From: Candidatus Brocadiaceae bacterium
GTDB lineage: Bacteria > Planctomycetota > Brocadiia > SM23-32
DNA length: 41,783 nucleotides
Direction: 5' to 3'
Assembly: GCA_003551565.1 (NCBI GenBank)
Contig: PUMZ01000022.1
Location: 1-41,783 of the forward strand
Both the position numbers and the translations under genes were made by a program. Under the pieces are notes generated by a model. It saw only the letters and a program-made list of their open reading frames with translations, had not been told where the DNA came from and did no database searches. Shown piece by piece: positions 7,731-15,991 of the stretch. How positions within the stretch are numbered: position 1 is the first letter of the stretch; each line of letters starts with the position of its first letter.

Positions 7731-10004
7731 ATGCCAGAGTCCGGCGACAACACAGACTACCCCTACGCTTCGGTGGCGCTGAACCTGCCCTTCATGCGCC
7801 AGTTCGACTATTATATTCCGCAACAGCTCCGCGGCAACGTTCTGGTGGGGGGACGGGTCAGGGTGCCGTTCGGGCATCAGAAATCGCTGCTCGGCTATTG
7901 CGTGGGGCTGAAGATGGAGACCGATGTCCCGGCGCCGAAGCTGCGCTCGGTCAAAGAATCGCTCGACACCCCCGATGAGGCGGGTCCCGTATTCAGTCCC
8001 AAAATGCTGAAACTCGGGCACTGGATGGCCGACTACTACCATTGCGGACTGGGCGAGGCGCTGGCGGCGGCCATCCCTTCGGCAGTCCACGCCGGGTCAA
8101 AAAAACGCCGCCGGGTGCAATGCATCAGGCTGGCCACGGACAGAGAGACGGCGTGGCGGAAGGCCAAAGACATCTTTGACCGGTCACCGGCGCAGAGCAA
8201 AATCCTGCGCACCCTCGCGGCCATGGACGAAGCGCCATCGTTCACGGAGCTGAAGTCCGCGGCTGGCACCGCCGGGCGCTCATCGGTCAAAGCACTGCGG
8301 GCAAAGGGACTGGTTGAGATAGGGCGGAAAACCGTTGAGCTCAGCGACGAACTCGAACAGGTCAAGGCACGGACCGAAGCGCCCCTGCCGCTGACCCGCC
8401 AGCAACAGCACGCCTACGATGTCATCCTCCGGAGCATACGCAACCGCAAGTTCGGCGTCATGCTGCTGCACGGGGTGACATCAAGCGGAAAAACCGAAGT
8501 CTATCTGCAGGTCATCCGCGAGGTGGTCGATCGCGGAGCTCAAGCGATCGTGCTGGTGCCCGAAATCAGCCTCACCCCCCAGACCGTCCGCCACTTCCGC
8601 AGCCGGTTCCGCCGTCTGGCGGTTTTGCACAGCCGTCTGACCGAGCGGCAGCGCCGCAGGTACTGGCACCGCATCCGGGCCGGTGAGGCGGATGTGGTGA
8701 TCGGAGCCCGATCGGCCATCTTCGCCCCCACCCCCAACCTCGGCGTGCTGGTCATCGACGAAGAGCATGAAAACAGCTTCAAACAGGATTCCGTGCCCCG
8801 CTATCACGCGCGGGACGTCGGGATCATGCGTGCGAAATTTGATAACGCACCGGTCATACTCGGCACCGCTACCCCGTCCCTGGAAAGTTACCGCAACAGC
8901 AAAACGAACAAGTATAAGATGATCCGGATGGGAACACGGATCGGCAACAGGCCGATGCCGCCGGTGGATATCGTGGACATGCGCCACGAATGGTCGGCCA
9001 GCGGGGGAACAGGCGTGATCAGCCGCCGCCTGCGGCAGTGCATGGCCGCCAGTCTCGACGGGGGACGGCAGGTCATACTTTTCCTCAACAGACGCGGCTT
9101 CTCCCCCTACATAAAATGTCCGCGCTGCGGGTTCGATGTGCAATGCTCGCGCTGCGAAATAACCATGAACTACCACAGAAATATCGGGGTCCTGCAGTGC
9201 CATTATTGCGGTTTGGAGAAACGGCCTCCAGGCGTTTGCCCGGAATGCGGGGGGAAGAACATCCGCTTCTCCGGCGTGGGCACGGAAAAAGTGGAGGGCG
9301 AGGTCCGCCGGCTGTTCCCGGACGTGAGGGTGCTCCGGATGGACAGCGATACGATGAAAACGCGGGATGCACACGAGAGGACGCTCAAGCGGTTCGGCGA
9401 AGGCGAGGCCGCTGTGCTGGTGGGCACCCAGATGATCGCGAAGGGACTGGACTTTGCCGGCGTCACGACCGTGGGGGTCATCAACTCCGATGTCTCCCTG
9501 CACATGCCGGACTTCCGCTCGCGCGAGCGCACTTTCCAGCTGCTGGCGCAGGTGGCCGGCCGCACCGGGCGGGGACCGGCCGGCGGACGCGTCGTCTTCC
9601 AGACCTACCTGCCCGACGACCCGGCGATCAGGGCGGCGGCCATGCACAATTACGAGGAGTTTGCGGAGGAAGAACTGGCCATGCGGAGGAGGCTGGGCTA
9701 CCCGCCCTACGGCAGGATGGTACGTATCATCTGCCGCGGGCCCAAACAGCAGCAGGTCCGGGACTACATGGACGGGCTCGGCCGGGAACTGCGCGGGCTG
9801 TGCAGGGGGCAGGGTGGAAAGCCGGTCGTTCTCGGACCGGCGCCCGCACCGGTGGCAAAGATCAAACACCGGCACCGGATGCACATCATCGTCAAGGCCG
9901 CCGACTCCGCCACGATACATTCCCTGCTGCAGTCCGTCACCGACCTGAACGGCCCCTCGGGAGCAAAGGTCATCGTCGATATCGATCCGTTGTCGATGGT
10001 TTGA
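7731..10004 (+). CDS. priA: Primosomal protein N' (replication restart helicase)
   Basis: Superfamily 2 DNA helicase that reloads the replisome at stalled forks. The 757-residue product has the N-terminal 3'BD region (YPYASVALNLPFMRQFDYYIP), Walker A GVTSSGKTE near residue 248, Walker B DEEH at 343-346, and eight cysteines for two zinc ions at 463, 466, 472, 475, 490, 493, 503 and 506. Helicase motifs GTATPSLES and QVAGRTGRG are also clear. The ATG at 7731 is chosen because the family N-terminus starts about ten residues later; the open frame extends 71 codons further upstream without similarity. Length is normal. It is a single gene, divergent from nrdR, followed by a hairpin and a repeat copy. 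Confidence 0.95.
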   Translation: MPESGDNTDYPYASVALNLPFMRQFDYYIPQQLRGNVLVGGRVRVPFGHQKSLLGYCVGLKMETDVPAPKLRSVKESLDTPDEAGPVFSPKMLKLGHWMADYYHCGLGEALAAAIPSAVHAGSKKRRRVQCIRLATDRETAWRKAKDIFDRSPAQSKILRTLAAMDEAPSFTELKSAAGTAGRSSVKALRAKGLVEIGRKTVELSDELEQVKARTEAPLPLTRQQQHAYDVILRSIRNRKFGVMLLHGVTSSGKTEVYLQVIREVVDRGAQAIVLVPEISLTPQTVRHFRSRFRRLAVLHSRLTERQRRRYWHRIRAGEADVVIGARSAIFAPTPNLGVLVIDEEHENSFKQDSVPRYHARDVGIMRAKFDNAPVILGTATPSLESYRNSKTNKYKMIRMGTRIGNRPMPPVDIVDMRHEWSASGGTGVISRRLRQCMAASLDGGRQVILFLNRRGFSPYIKCPRCGFDVQCSRCEITMNYHRNIGVLQCHYCGLEKRPPGVCPECGGKNIRFSGVGTEKVEGEVRRLFPDVRVLRMDSDTMKTRDAHERTLKRFGEGEAAVLVGTQMIAKGLDFAGVTTVGVINSDVSLHMPDFRSRERTFQLLAQVAGRTGRGPAGGRVVFQTYLPDDPAIRAAAMHNYEEFAEEELAMRRRLGYPPYGRMVRIICRGPKQQQVRDYMDGLGRELRGLCRGQGGKPVVLGPAPAPVAKIKHRHRMHIIVKAADSATIHSLLQSVTDLNGPSGAKVIVDIDPLSMV

Positions 10005-10021
10005 CACAACGCGCCAGCGTC

Positions 10022-10043
10022 CCGCTCCTGCGGGCCGGAGCGG
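10022..10043 (+). terminator. Hairpin after priA
   Basis: Arms CCGCTCC (10022-10028) and GGAGCGG (10037-10043) with an 8-nt loop, 18 bp after the priA stop. The downstream sequence is only mildly T-rich, so it may be an mRNA 3' stabiliser or weak terminator. Confidence 0.45.
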
Positions 10044-10079
10044 ATGCCCTTGCTGCTTTTATCACAAGTTTCCAGCCCG

Positions 10080-10212
10080 TTCATTGCACGCGCTCCAGTG
10101 GTGCAGATGTGGCGGAAAGCAAACGCCGCCTGCCCGTGGTACGCACCCGTCTGCGCTGCGGAAGCGACAGGCAGCCGGAGACAGGCTGTATTCGCTTACG
10201 CGAAGCACAGCC
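10080..10212 (+). repeat. Dispersed hairpin repeat, copy R3 (long form)
   Basis: 133-bp copy. Hairpin arms are GGCGG (10111-10115) and CCGCC (10126-10130) around loop AAAGCAAACG. A block of about 60 bp around this hairpin differs from the copy at 14447 at only about two positions. A second part contains GCGGAAGCGACAG and ends in GTATTCGCTTACGCGAAGC. It lies between priA and the glycoside hydrolase pair. Confidence 0.85.
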
Positions 10213-10360
10213 TGACACCCTGACGCAAAGACGTCGAGGCCCAAAGGAAATATAAAGGAATTGCGGGCAAAAAGCTCTTATGGCCGTTTATTTGACAGGG
10301 GAGGGAACTTTTGGCAAAATGCAAAATAAACGAGATGTTAAATTTTGGTATCATATAAAC
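10213..10360. other. Intergenic spacer with a weak promoter-like motif
   Basis: AT-rich spacer between the repeat R3 and the inverted repeat at 10361. TTGACA occurs at 10292-10297 but with only a CAAAAT hexamer 17 bp later, so I do not call a firm promoter. No reading frame of note. Confidence 0.4.
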
Positions 10361-10382
10361 CAGTAACCAGAGAGGTTCACTG
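10361..10382. promoter_or_regulatory. Inverted repeat, operator candidate (site A)
   Basis: Arms CAGTAACC (10361-10368) and GGTTCACTG (10374-10382) around 5 nt, about 100 bp before the GH123-like start. The same element occurs at 14625-14645 before the lipid kinase, and one arm recurs exactly at 17857-17866 before the beta-helix gene. TATCATATAA just upstream is also shared in part with the second site. Confidence 0.5.
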
Positions 10383-10483
10383 AATAATTATATTTACACA
10401 AACGTCTCAGAACATTTTGCCGCAGAACCGGCAGCCTTTCATCACATTATCTGCCGCGACCGAATCGGAGGAAAGATGAGATT

Positions 10484-12646
10484 GTGGATCTGATCATGAA
10501 GCGAGGAGAAAACGCCAAACCGCAGATTCCTACCTATTATCTACGATGCGTCGTTGTTGCGTTTGCATTGCTTGTTCTGCCGCATATCGCTTTCCCTGTC
10601 CGGGCCGACACGCCCGAGTTTAAGGTATGGAGCATGGAGGTTTTCCAGAGGGTCTACGATTTCGATGCGGATGCCGAACGGCCCCCGCTGGAACCTGTCC
10701 GCATAGCCGGGACGCGCAACGGTACATTCTCAGGCGCGGTGATTGTCGAGGCCGACGCACCGATAACCGGCCTGCACGCGCAGCTTGATCCAGCCCCCGG
10801 GGAAGGGAAACCAATGGACGGAGACGACACGGAACAGGTTGCAGTCCGCTATGCGATGCCCTGGGTCTACGGTCGTCAACAGCGCCGGCCCATGGGATTG
10901 GACAAGCTGCTCGAATCCCCGCCGGAGGAGGTGCCGTGTGTTGACGGTATCGGTCGTCCGCGGGGGAACCGCGCGATGGTCGGGGTATGGGTGACGGTGG
11001 ATGTGCCGGCCGATGCTGAGCCGGGCTCCTACCACGGTATGCTGCGCATTGAGGCCGATGGTCTGGCGCGGCAAGATGTTCCGGTCGTGCTCGAGGTCGC
11101 CGACTGGACCGTGCCGCCACCGGCGGAATGGCGTACATGGATTGAACTGATGCAGTCGCCCGATACGCTGGCGGTCGAGTACGAGGTCCCGCTCTGGTCC
11201 GAGCGCCATGAGGAGCTGATCGCGCGCAGCTTTCGGGAGATGCAGCGGGCGAGCAGCCGCGTGCTCTACATCCCGCTCCTGCGCGAGACGAACCACGGCA
11301 ACGAGGAGTCGATGATCCGCTGGGTGCGCAACGAGGACGGGTCGCTGGAGCCGGACTATTCGGTCATGGAGCGCTACCTTGATGTGGCGCAGGAGAACCT
11401 TGACGAGATCGAGATGGTGGTTTTATACCTCTGGGACGTTTACCTGGCCGAACTGTCCGAGGAGCGTCCGGAGCTGACGGATGACTTGCCGACCCATTCG
11501 CGCGTTCTGCGAGAGGCGCGCCAGGCGGCCTGGGATGCAAGGCAAGAGGGAGGGTTGACGGTGACGATCGTGGACGGGGCCTCGGGAGAGGTTGAGGCGG
11601 GGCACCTGCCCCACTACATCGAGCCGGACCAGCGCGAGCGCTGGACGGGCGTTTTCGAGGAGCTGCGCCGGCGTCTTCGCGCGCGGGAACTCGAGGAGGC
11701 GATGGTGCTCGGGATGGTCAGCGACCATTCGCCCACGAAGGAAACGGTGGCCTTTCTGGACGATGTCTCCGGTGGACTGCCCTGGATCTCGCATTCGCAT
11801 AGCCCGCGCAGCACCAAGGGAAATCCGCCGCCGAACCAGAGGATACGCGAACTGGCCGACCTGGTGTATGTGGCGCATGCCTGGGAGATGGAATACCAAA
11901 TCAACCCGGAACTCGGACGGATGTACGGCTGGAAAATACCCGAGCTGCGAGCGTTTCTCTGCCGTTTCAACACGCTCAATGGGCATCCGCTTGCCGTGCG
12001 GCATGTCCCGATCAAGAACATAACGGGCAACCAGCGGGGCGTCGGCCGGATCGGGGCCGATTTTTGGCCCGCTCTGCGCGACCGCCGCCGGGGACACCGG
12101 CAGGGAGAAGTCTACGCGCGTTACCCCAAGAACCACTGGCGGAACCTCAATATCGAGAATTGGATGCTGGCGCCGGGTCCGGACGGACCGGTGTCCACGG
12201 TGCGGTTTGAGAACCTCATCGAGGGTGCGCAGGAGACGGAGGCACGCATCACGATCGAGGAGGCGCTGCTCGATTCTGAGGCCCGGGCCCGTTTGGGCAA
12301 GGAGCTGGCCGAGGAGGCGCAGGATCTGCTCGACGAGCGCCAGCTTGCCTTCTGGCGCAGCGTCTGGCCGCGACCGGACGAGTTGCAGCAGATCGGGGCG
12401 ATCGGCCAGCGCGGCAATCCGCGCAATCCCTACGAGGCCATCTGGAGCGCGCTCGCGGAGATCGGCCACGATATGCCCGGCTATTGGGACGGCGAGGCTC
12501 GCCAAATGCGCAGAGACGCCCAGGAAGAGGGCCGAAACTGGTTCGCAGCCTCCGATTGGCGCGAACGCAACTTGCGCCTCTTCCGCATGGCTGCCGAGAT
12601 TGAGGAGGCCGTTTCGCAGGGAGAGAATGACGAAAGTGCGCCATGA
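10484..12646 (+). CDS. Secreted GH123/DUF4091-like glycoside hydrolase-type protein
   Basis: A 720-residue protein with an N-terminal signal peptide (hydrophobic stretch RCVVVAFALLVLPHIAFPVRA, probable cleavage near residues 36-39). The body resembles the large PVC family with a GH123 N-terminal domain and a DUF4091 barrel: GTRNGTFSGAVIVEA early, the hinge DVPVVLEVADWTVPPPAEW, and the late VRFENLIEGAQETEA block. GH123 enzymes cleave N-acetylgalactosaminides with substrate assistance; I did not find an unmistakable Asp-Glu pair, so activity is uncertain. The GTG at 10484 is preferred because GGAGG lies 12 nt upstream; an in-frame ATG follows at 10496. Its stop overlaps the next gene's ATG (ATGA), so the pair is translationally coupled. 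Confidence 0.65.
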   Translation: MDLIMKRGENAKPQIPTYYLRCVVVAFALLVLPHIAFPVRADTPEFKVWSMEVFQRVYDFDADAERPPLEPVRIAGTRNGTFSGAVIVEADAPITGLHAQLDPAPGEGKPMDGDDTEQVAVRYAMPWVYGRQQRRPMGLDKLLESPPEEVPCVDGIGRPRGNRAMVGVWVTVDVPADAEPGSYHGMLRIEADGLARQDVPVVLEVADWTVPPPAEWRTWIELMQSPDTLAVEYEVPLWSERHEELIARSFREMQRASSRVLYIPLLRETNHGNEESMIRWVRNEDGSLEPDYSVMERYLDVAQENLDEIEMVVLYLWDVYLAELSEERPELTDDLPTHSRVLREARQAAWDARQEGGLTVTIVDGASGEVEAGHLPHYIEPDQRERWTGVFEELRRRLRARELEEAMVLGMVSDHSPTKETVAFLDDVSGGLPWISHSHSPRSTKGNPPPNQRIRELADLVYVAHAWEMEYQINPELGRMYGWKIPELRAFLCRFNTLNGHPLAVRHVPIKNITGNQRGVGRIGADFWPALRDRRRGHRQGEVYARYPKNHWRNLNIENWMLAPGPDGPVSTVRFENLIEGAQETEARITIEEALLDSEARARLGKELAEEAQDLLDERQLAFWRSVWPRPDELQQIGAIGQRGNPRNPYEAIWSALAEIGHDMPGYWDGEARQMRRDAQEEGRNWFAASDWRERNLRLFRMAAEIEEAVSQGENDESAP

Positions 12647-14415
12647 GCGAAATGAACGAAACTGCCGTCCGTCCGCGGGGCCTGACGCACGGGAGGTCAG
12701 TTCCCGGATCGGGGGTCGCGCCACAGCACGAACCGGTGGTGTTCCCCGTTGCCTTGCCGGCGAACGAAGACATCGTATTCGATTTCGGCGAGGAGACGGT
12801 CGGCTGGCCGGCATTCGACATCGGGGCCGGGAGAGCGACCTCGATCGAGATCGGTTACGGGGAATATCATGACGAGGCGCTGGGCTGTTTCCCCTCACCC
12901 CTGAGCTGGTACCACGATCCTCATGACCGCTTTGATGTGGAATGTGGGGAAGCCGTCTGTCACAGCGCCGGGCGGCGGGCGTTCCGCTACGTCCGCGTGA
13001 CGGCCGACGCGCCCCTGGCATTGCGGGACGTCAGGTGCATGGCCGTTGGGTATCCCGTGGAAAGGCGCGGACGTTTTACCTGTTCGGACGGGCGGCTAAA
13101 CCAGATCTGGGAGATCTCCGAACGGACCACGCGCCGGTGCATGCAGGCGTTTTACGAGGACGGCGTGAAACGCGACGGATTGCTCTGGATCGGTGATTTT
13201 CGCATCCAGTATCTTTGTAACGCGATGCTGTACGGCGACGCGGCGCTGGCGCGTACTTCCCTGCGCATGATTGCAGCCAGTCAGGGCGCTGACGGGGCTC
13301 TGCCTGCATGCGCCGCCCGAGGCGGCGGACATCAGCATCCTCACGCAATCGATTACATGCCCGGCATCCCGAGCGCACTCGAGCACTGGGTGCTCGTCAA
13401 CTATCATGCTGACTTCCTTTGCGCCGTGGAGGCCTTCCTCCGCTATAGCGGCGCGCAGGATCTGCGCAATGAGCTGGCCGACGTGCTCCTCGGGCTGACC
13501 CGTTATCTCTGCGGACCGATGGCAGCGCCCTGGCGACTGCCGCCACACGTGATGAAGGCCGATTCGTTCTCAACCGATAACGGCCATCCCGCAGGTCTGA
13601 ACGGCTTCCATTCGCACGCTGCACTGATCGCCCAGCTCATCGAGGGGCTGCGAGCGGGCATCCGCCACGCGACAGCGCTCGGTGCGGAAGAGGATCGGCG
13701 GCGCATGGAACGAACGGTCCGTGACTGGACGCATATGCTGCGGTCCTGTTTTTTTGATGAAAAGACGGGGCGCTTGCGGGACGAGCCGGCGGATACGCCG
13801 GGAGCGTCCACTTTCAGTGAGCACGCGCAGGCGGCCGCCCTCACGGCTGGCCTGGCTTCCGAGGCGGACGTGACAGACCGGTGGACGGGGCTTCGCCCCG
13901 TCTCCGGCGCCGCACTCTTCCACGTCCTGCGTGGCCTGATCGCGGCGGGACGGCCGCGGGTCGCTGTGCGACGGATACGCGACGTCTGGGGCCGCGCACT
14001 GGATGCCGGGCTGACCACCTGCCCGGAGTTCTTCCCGGAGGATCCCCGGGAATGGTTCCACCACGAACCCCGCCGCGGGGATGGCGGACCGAACGATCAA
14101 CGCGTGGCCAGCCTCTGCCACGGCTGGTCGGCTGGTCCCGCCTGGCTGTTGCCTCGCGCCTTCTTCGGCGTGCGCCCGATGGCGCCGGGCTTTTGCCGCG
14201 TCGCATTCGCGCCGAATCTCTGCGGGCTTGATCACATTGCCGGTGCGATCCCGACACCGTACGGCGAGATCCTCGTTGAGCTGGAGCGCACCAGGCGCGG
14301 CGGCCTCGCCCGCATCGCGCTTCCCGACGGCGTCAAAGGGGAGCTGCTCCCATGCGCCGGCCACCGCACCCGCTCCTTCCGCGGGCGGGCGGATCTGCCG
14401 TTCGGGATCCGGTAA
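12643..14415 (+). CDS. GH78-like alpha-L-rhamnosidase family protein
   Basis: A 590-residue six-hairpin glycosidase-like protein. An N-terminal beta domain (FDFGEETVGWPAFDIG) is followed by the helical barrel with DGVKRDGLLWIGD at about residues 173-185, which matches the DxxxRDxxxWxGD acid-residue motif of bacterial rhamnosidases (Asp178 as candidate general acid). The late segment HGWSAGPAWLL precedes a short C-terminal beta domain. There is no signal peptide, so it should act in the cytoplasm on short imported sugars, unlike its secreted partner. It starts at an ATGA overlap with the upstream gene. Shorter than many GH78 enzymes, which usually carry extra beta domains. Substrate not deducible. 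Confidence 0.7.
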   Translation: MSEMNETAVRPRGLTHGRSVPGSGVAPQHEPVVFPVALPANEDIVFDFGEETVGWPAFDIGAGRATSIEIGYGEYHDEALGCFPSPLSWYHDPHDRFDVECGEAVCHSAGRRAFRYVRVTADAPLALRDVRCMAVGYPVERRGRFTCSDGRLNQIWEISERTTRRCMQAFYEDGVKRDGLLWIGDFRIQYLCNAMLYGDAALARTSLRMIAASQGADGALPACAARGGGHQHPHAIDYMPGIPSALEHWVLVNYHADFLCAVEAFLRYSGAQDLRNELADVLLGLTRYLCGPMAAPWRLPPHVMKADSFSTDNGHPAGLNGFHSHAALIAQLIEGLRAGIRHATALGAEEDRRRMERTVRDWTHMLRSCFFDEKTGRLRDEPADTPGASTFSEHAQAAALTAGLASEADVTDRWTGLRPVSGAALFHVLRGLIAAGRPRVAVRRIRDVWGRALDAGLTTCPEFFPEDPREWFHHEPRRGDGGPNDQRVASLCHGWSAGPAWLLPRAFFGVRPMAPGFCRVAFAPNLCGLDHIAGAIPTPYGEILVELERTRRGGLARIALPDGVKGELLPCAGHRTRSFRGRADLPFGIR

Positions 14416-14446
14416 GTCTCGGTGAAGATCTTCTCCCTTTAGCGCG

Positions 14447-14580
14447 CTTATTGCACCCGTTCCCGGTGGTGCAGATGTGGCGGAAAGCAAACGCCGCCTG
14501 CCTGTGGTACGCACCCGTCTGCGTCGCGGAAGCGACAGACAGACGCAGACAGACCGTATTTGTATACGCGAAGTGCAGCT
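14447..14580 (+). repeat. Dispersed hairpin repeat, copy R4 (long form)
   Basis: 134-bp copy, starting 32 bp after the GH78-like stop. Hairpin arms GGCGG (14479-14483) and CCGCC (14494-14498) surround loop AAAGCAAACG. A second hairpin has arms GTCGC and GCGAC around a GGAA tetraloop, inside flanking GTCTGC and GCAGAC arms. Same orientation as R3, so the two copies bracket the glycoside hydrolase pair as direct repeats. Confidence 0.85.
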
Positions 14581-14589
14581 TTTTGATGA

Positions 14590-14625
14590 TTGACTGTTAT
14601 GCCAATAATAAGTACCATATGGTAC
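14590..14625 (+). promoter_or_regulatory. Lipid kinase promoter with overlapping 14-bp palindrome
   Basis: TTGACT (14590-14595), 17 bp, TACCAT (14613-14618). The -10 is embedded in a perfect palindrome GTACCATATGGTAC (14612-14625), a likely repressor site. The leader to the ATG at 14762 is about 135 nt and contains the inverted repeat at 14625. Confidence 0.5.
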
Positions 14626-14645
14626 AGTGACCAGGGGGGTTACTG
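14625..14645. promoter_or_regulatory. Inverted repeat, operator candidate (site B)
   Basis: Arms CAGTGACC (14625-14632) and GGTTACTG (14638-14645) around AGGGG. Aligns with site A at 10361-10382, followed in both cases by TTTACAC 10-20 bp later. It lies about 117 bp upstream of the lipid kinase start. Confidence 0.5.
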
Positions 14646-14761
14646 ATTCTTTACACTACCGTCCAATTAAAAGTCAAATAACGAAAATGTTTACGAACAC
14701 CCGGATTTTGGATTTGCAAATCCATATTCATAAAAGAGCAAGTGGCGACTAAAGGAGCCTT

Positions 14762-15685
14762 ATGAATGCACCAACCACCAACATCAAAGCCCTGGTTGTC
14801 GCCAATCCGGTCAGCGGACACGGAAAAGCAAAGCGGTACCTGCCCGCGGTCGCTGACATGCTGGAAGGGGCCGGGTGGAGCGTCGAGGCCCTCCGAACGG
14901 AACGGGCCGGTGATGCCCGCCGGGCGGCCGCCGGATTCGACGGAGGTCTGATCGTTTCGTTCGGCGGCGACGGCACGTTCAACGAAATCCTCAACGGCGC
15001 GGACCTGGAGCGTTCCGTCCTGGCCGTCCTGCCCGCCGGGACGGGAAACGTCCTGGCCAAGGAGCTCCGGATGCCTTTGAATCCCCTCCGGGCGGCCCGG
15101 GCGATCATCAACGGCAAGGTGCTCCGTTACGACGTGGGCAACGCATGCGGAAGGCGCTTTGCCTTCGCCTGCGGCGCAGGGCTGGACGCGCACATCGTCC
15201 GGCTCCTGCACAGCGGAAGGACGGGCAACATCACGCAACTTCATTACCTTCCTCACCTGCTGAAAAACGCGCTCTCCCCGCCCCAGTGGAGGATCGGAGT
15301 GGAGATCGACGGGGCGGTCCACGACGAAAACGCGAACGTGGTCTGCATCGGGAACACAAAAAGCTACGGCGGGCCTGTCGAGCTGACCCCGCGTGCGGAT
15401 CCCGGCGACCGGTTGTTCGAGGTGACCACCGCCCGCGTGGAATCGCCTCTGGACCTGCCCGTTCTGGCCCTGGCGGCATTGAGCGGCGGCATGGCGGCAT
15501 GCAATTACGCGCGCTGTGCTCCGGGATGCCGCATCAAGCTGAGCTCATCCCGGAAAGATACACCCTACCATATCGACGGTGATTTTGCCGGAACGCTGCC
15601 GTTGACCGTCACGATGGAAACGGAGCAGATGCGCATCATCGGCGCCCAACGCCCCGACGCCCGCGAACCGCTGCTCCCGCTATAA
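14762..15685 (+). CDS. Diacylglycerol kinase-family lipid kinase
   Basis: A 307-residue protein of the DagK/YegS/BmrU catalytic family, which phosphorylates diacylglycerol or a related lipid with ATP at the membrane surface. Visible motifs are ANPVSGHGKA near the start, the nucleotide-binding GGDGT at 68-72 followed by FNEI, and PAGTGN. Length fits DgkB-like enzymes. AAGGAG lies close before the ATG. The gene sits between repeat copies, and its stop codon touches the second repeat family at 15682-15763. It has its own promoter, so it is not obviously tied to the glycoside hydrolases. Exact substrate cannot be told from sequence. Confidence 0.85.
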   Translation: MNAPTTNIKALVVANPVSGHGKAKRYLPAVADMLEGAGWSVEALRTERAGDARRAAAGFDGGLIVSFGGDGTFNEILNGADLERSVLAVLPAGTGNVLAKELRMPLNPLRAARAIINGKVLRYDVGNACGRRFAFACGAGLDAHIVRLLHSGRTGNITQLHYLPHLLKNALSPPQWRIGVEIDGAVHDENANVVCIGNTKSYGGPVELTPRADPGDRLFEVTTARVESPLDLPVLALAALSGGMAACNYARCAPGCRIKLSSSRKDTPYHIDGDFAGTLPLTVTMETEQMRIIGAQRPDAREPLLPL

Positions 15686-15763
15686 CCCGCATTTCATAAC
15701 CCAAAGACAAAGATTAATATAAAGGGTTTAACAACAGTGTGATGGGTAGCTTTCTTCAGGGTT
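15682..15763 (-). repeat. Second repeat family, copy 2
   Basis: Minus-strand copy of the element at 1972-2052, reading AACCCTGAAGAAAGCT at its start and TTATGAAATGCGGG at its end. The end overlaps the stop codon of the lipid kinase gene. Hand alignment gives about 56 of 70 identical positions, then a 2-nt gap. Confidence 0.7.
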
Positions 15764-15866
15764 TCAGGTTCTACAGTGTGCATCGGCGCACGGCAAACGG
15801 CGGTTGACCTGCCCGCTGCAGGCAGGCCCTGCGGGCGAGCCCCCCGGCACCGCATCTGCTGCAGAA
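15764..15866. other. Repeat-rich convergent gap
   Basis: No gene. GC-rich and palindromic: CCTGCCCGCTGCAGGCAGG occurs around 15811-15829 and the 14-bp palindrome TGCAGAATTCTGCA around 15860-15873. GGCAAACGGCGG near 15791 resembles a degenerate plus-strand copy of the hairpin repeat. Confidence 0.45.
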
Positions 15867-15923
15867 TTCTGCATTTCGCTTATGTGAATACCGCAGCGTT
15901 TACCTTTTGCCACAGCTACGGCA
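15867..15923 (-). repeat. Dispersed hairpin repeat, copy R5 (short, inverted)
   Basis: On the minus strand it reads GTGGCAAAAGGTAAACGCTG and then GTATTCACATAAGCGAAATG, matching two separated parts of R3 and R4 (the AAAGCAAACG hairpin and the terminal GTATTCGCTTACGCGAAG). The intervening 70 bp are missing. The hairpin arms are partly decayed. Confidence 0.5.
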
Positions 15924-15991
15924 CTGAAGACCCGTGAGGAGCGGGCTAAACGCAGTCCACTCGCAGGTGCCACAGAATGTGCTTTGCGATT

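Noticed and set aside
8481-10007. 508-codon minus-strand frame over priA
   Set aside because: Antisense shadow of an intact priA; the translation is rich in His, Asp and Arg without any domain.
11423-13021. 532-codon minus-strand frame over the glycoside hydrolase pair
   Set aside because: Antisense shadow; it spans the junction of two real coupled genes and has Arg/Pro-rich, domain-less translation.
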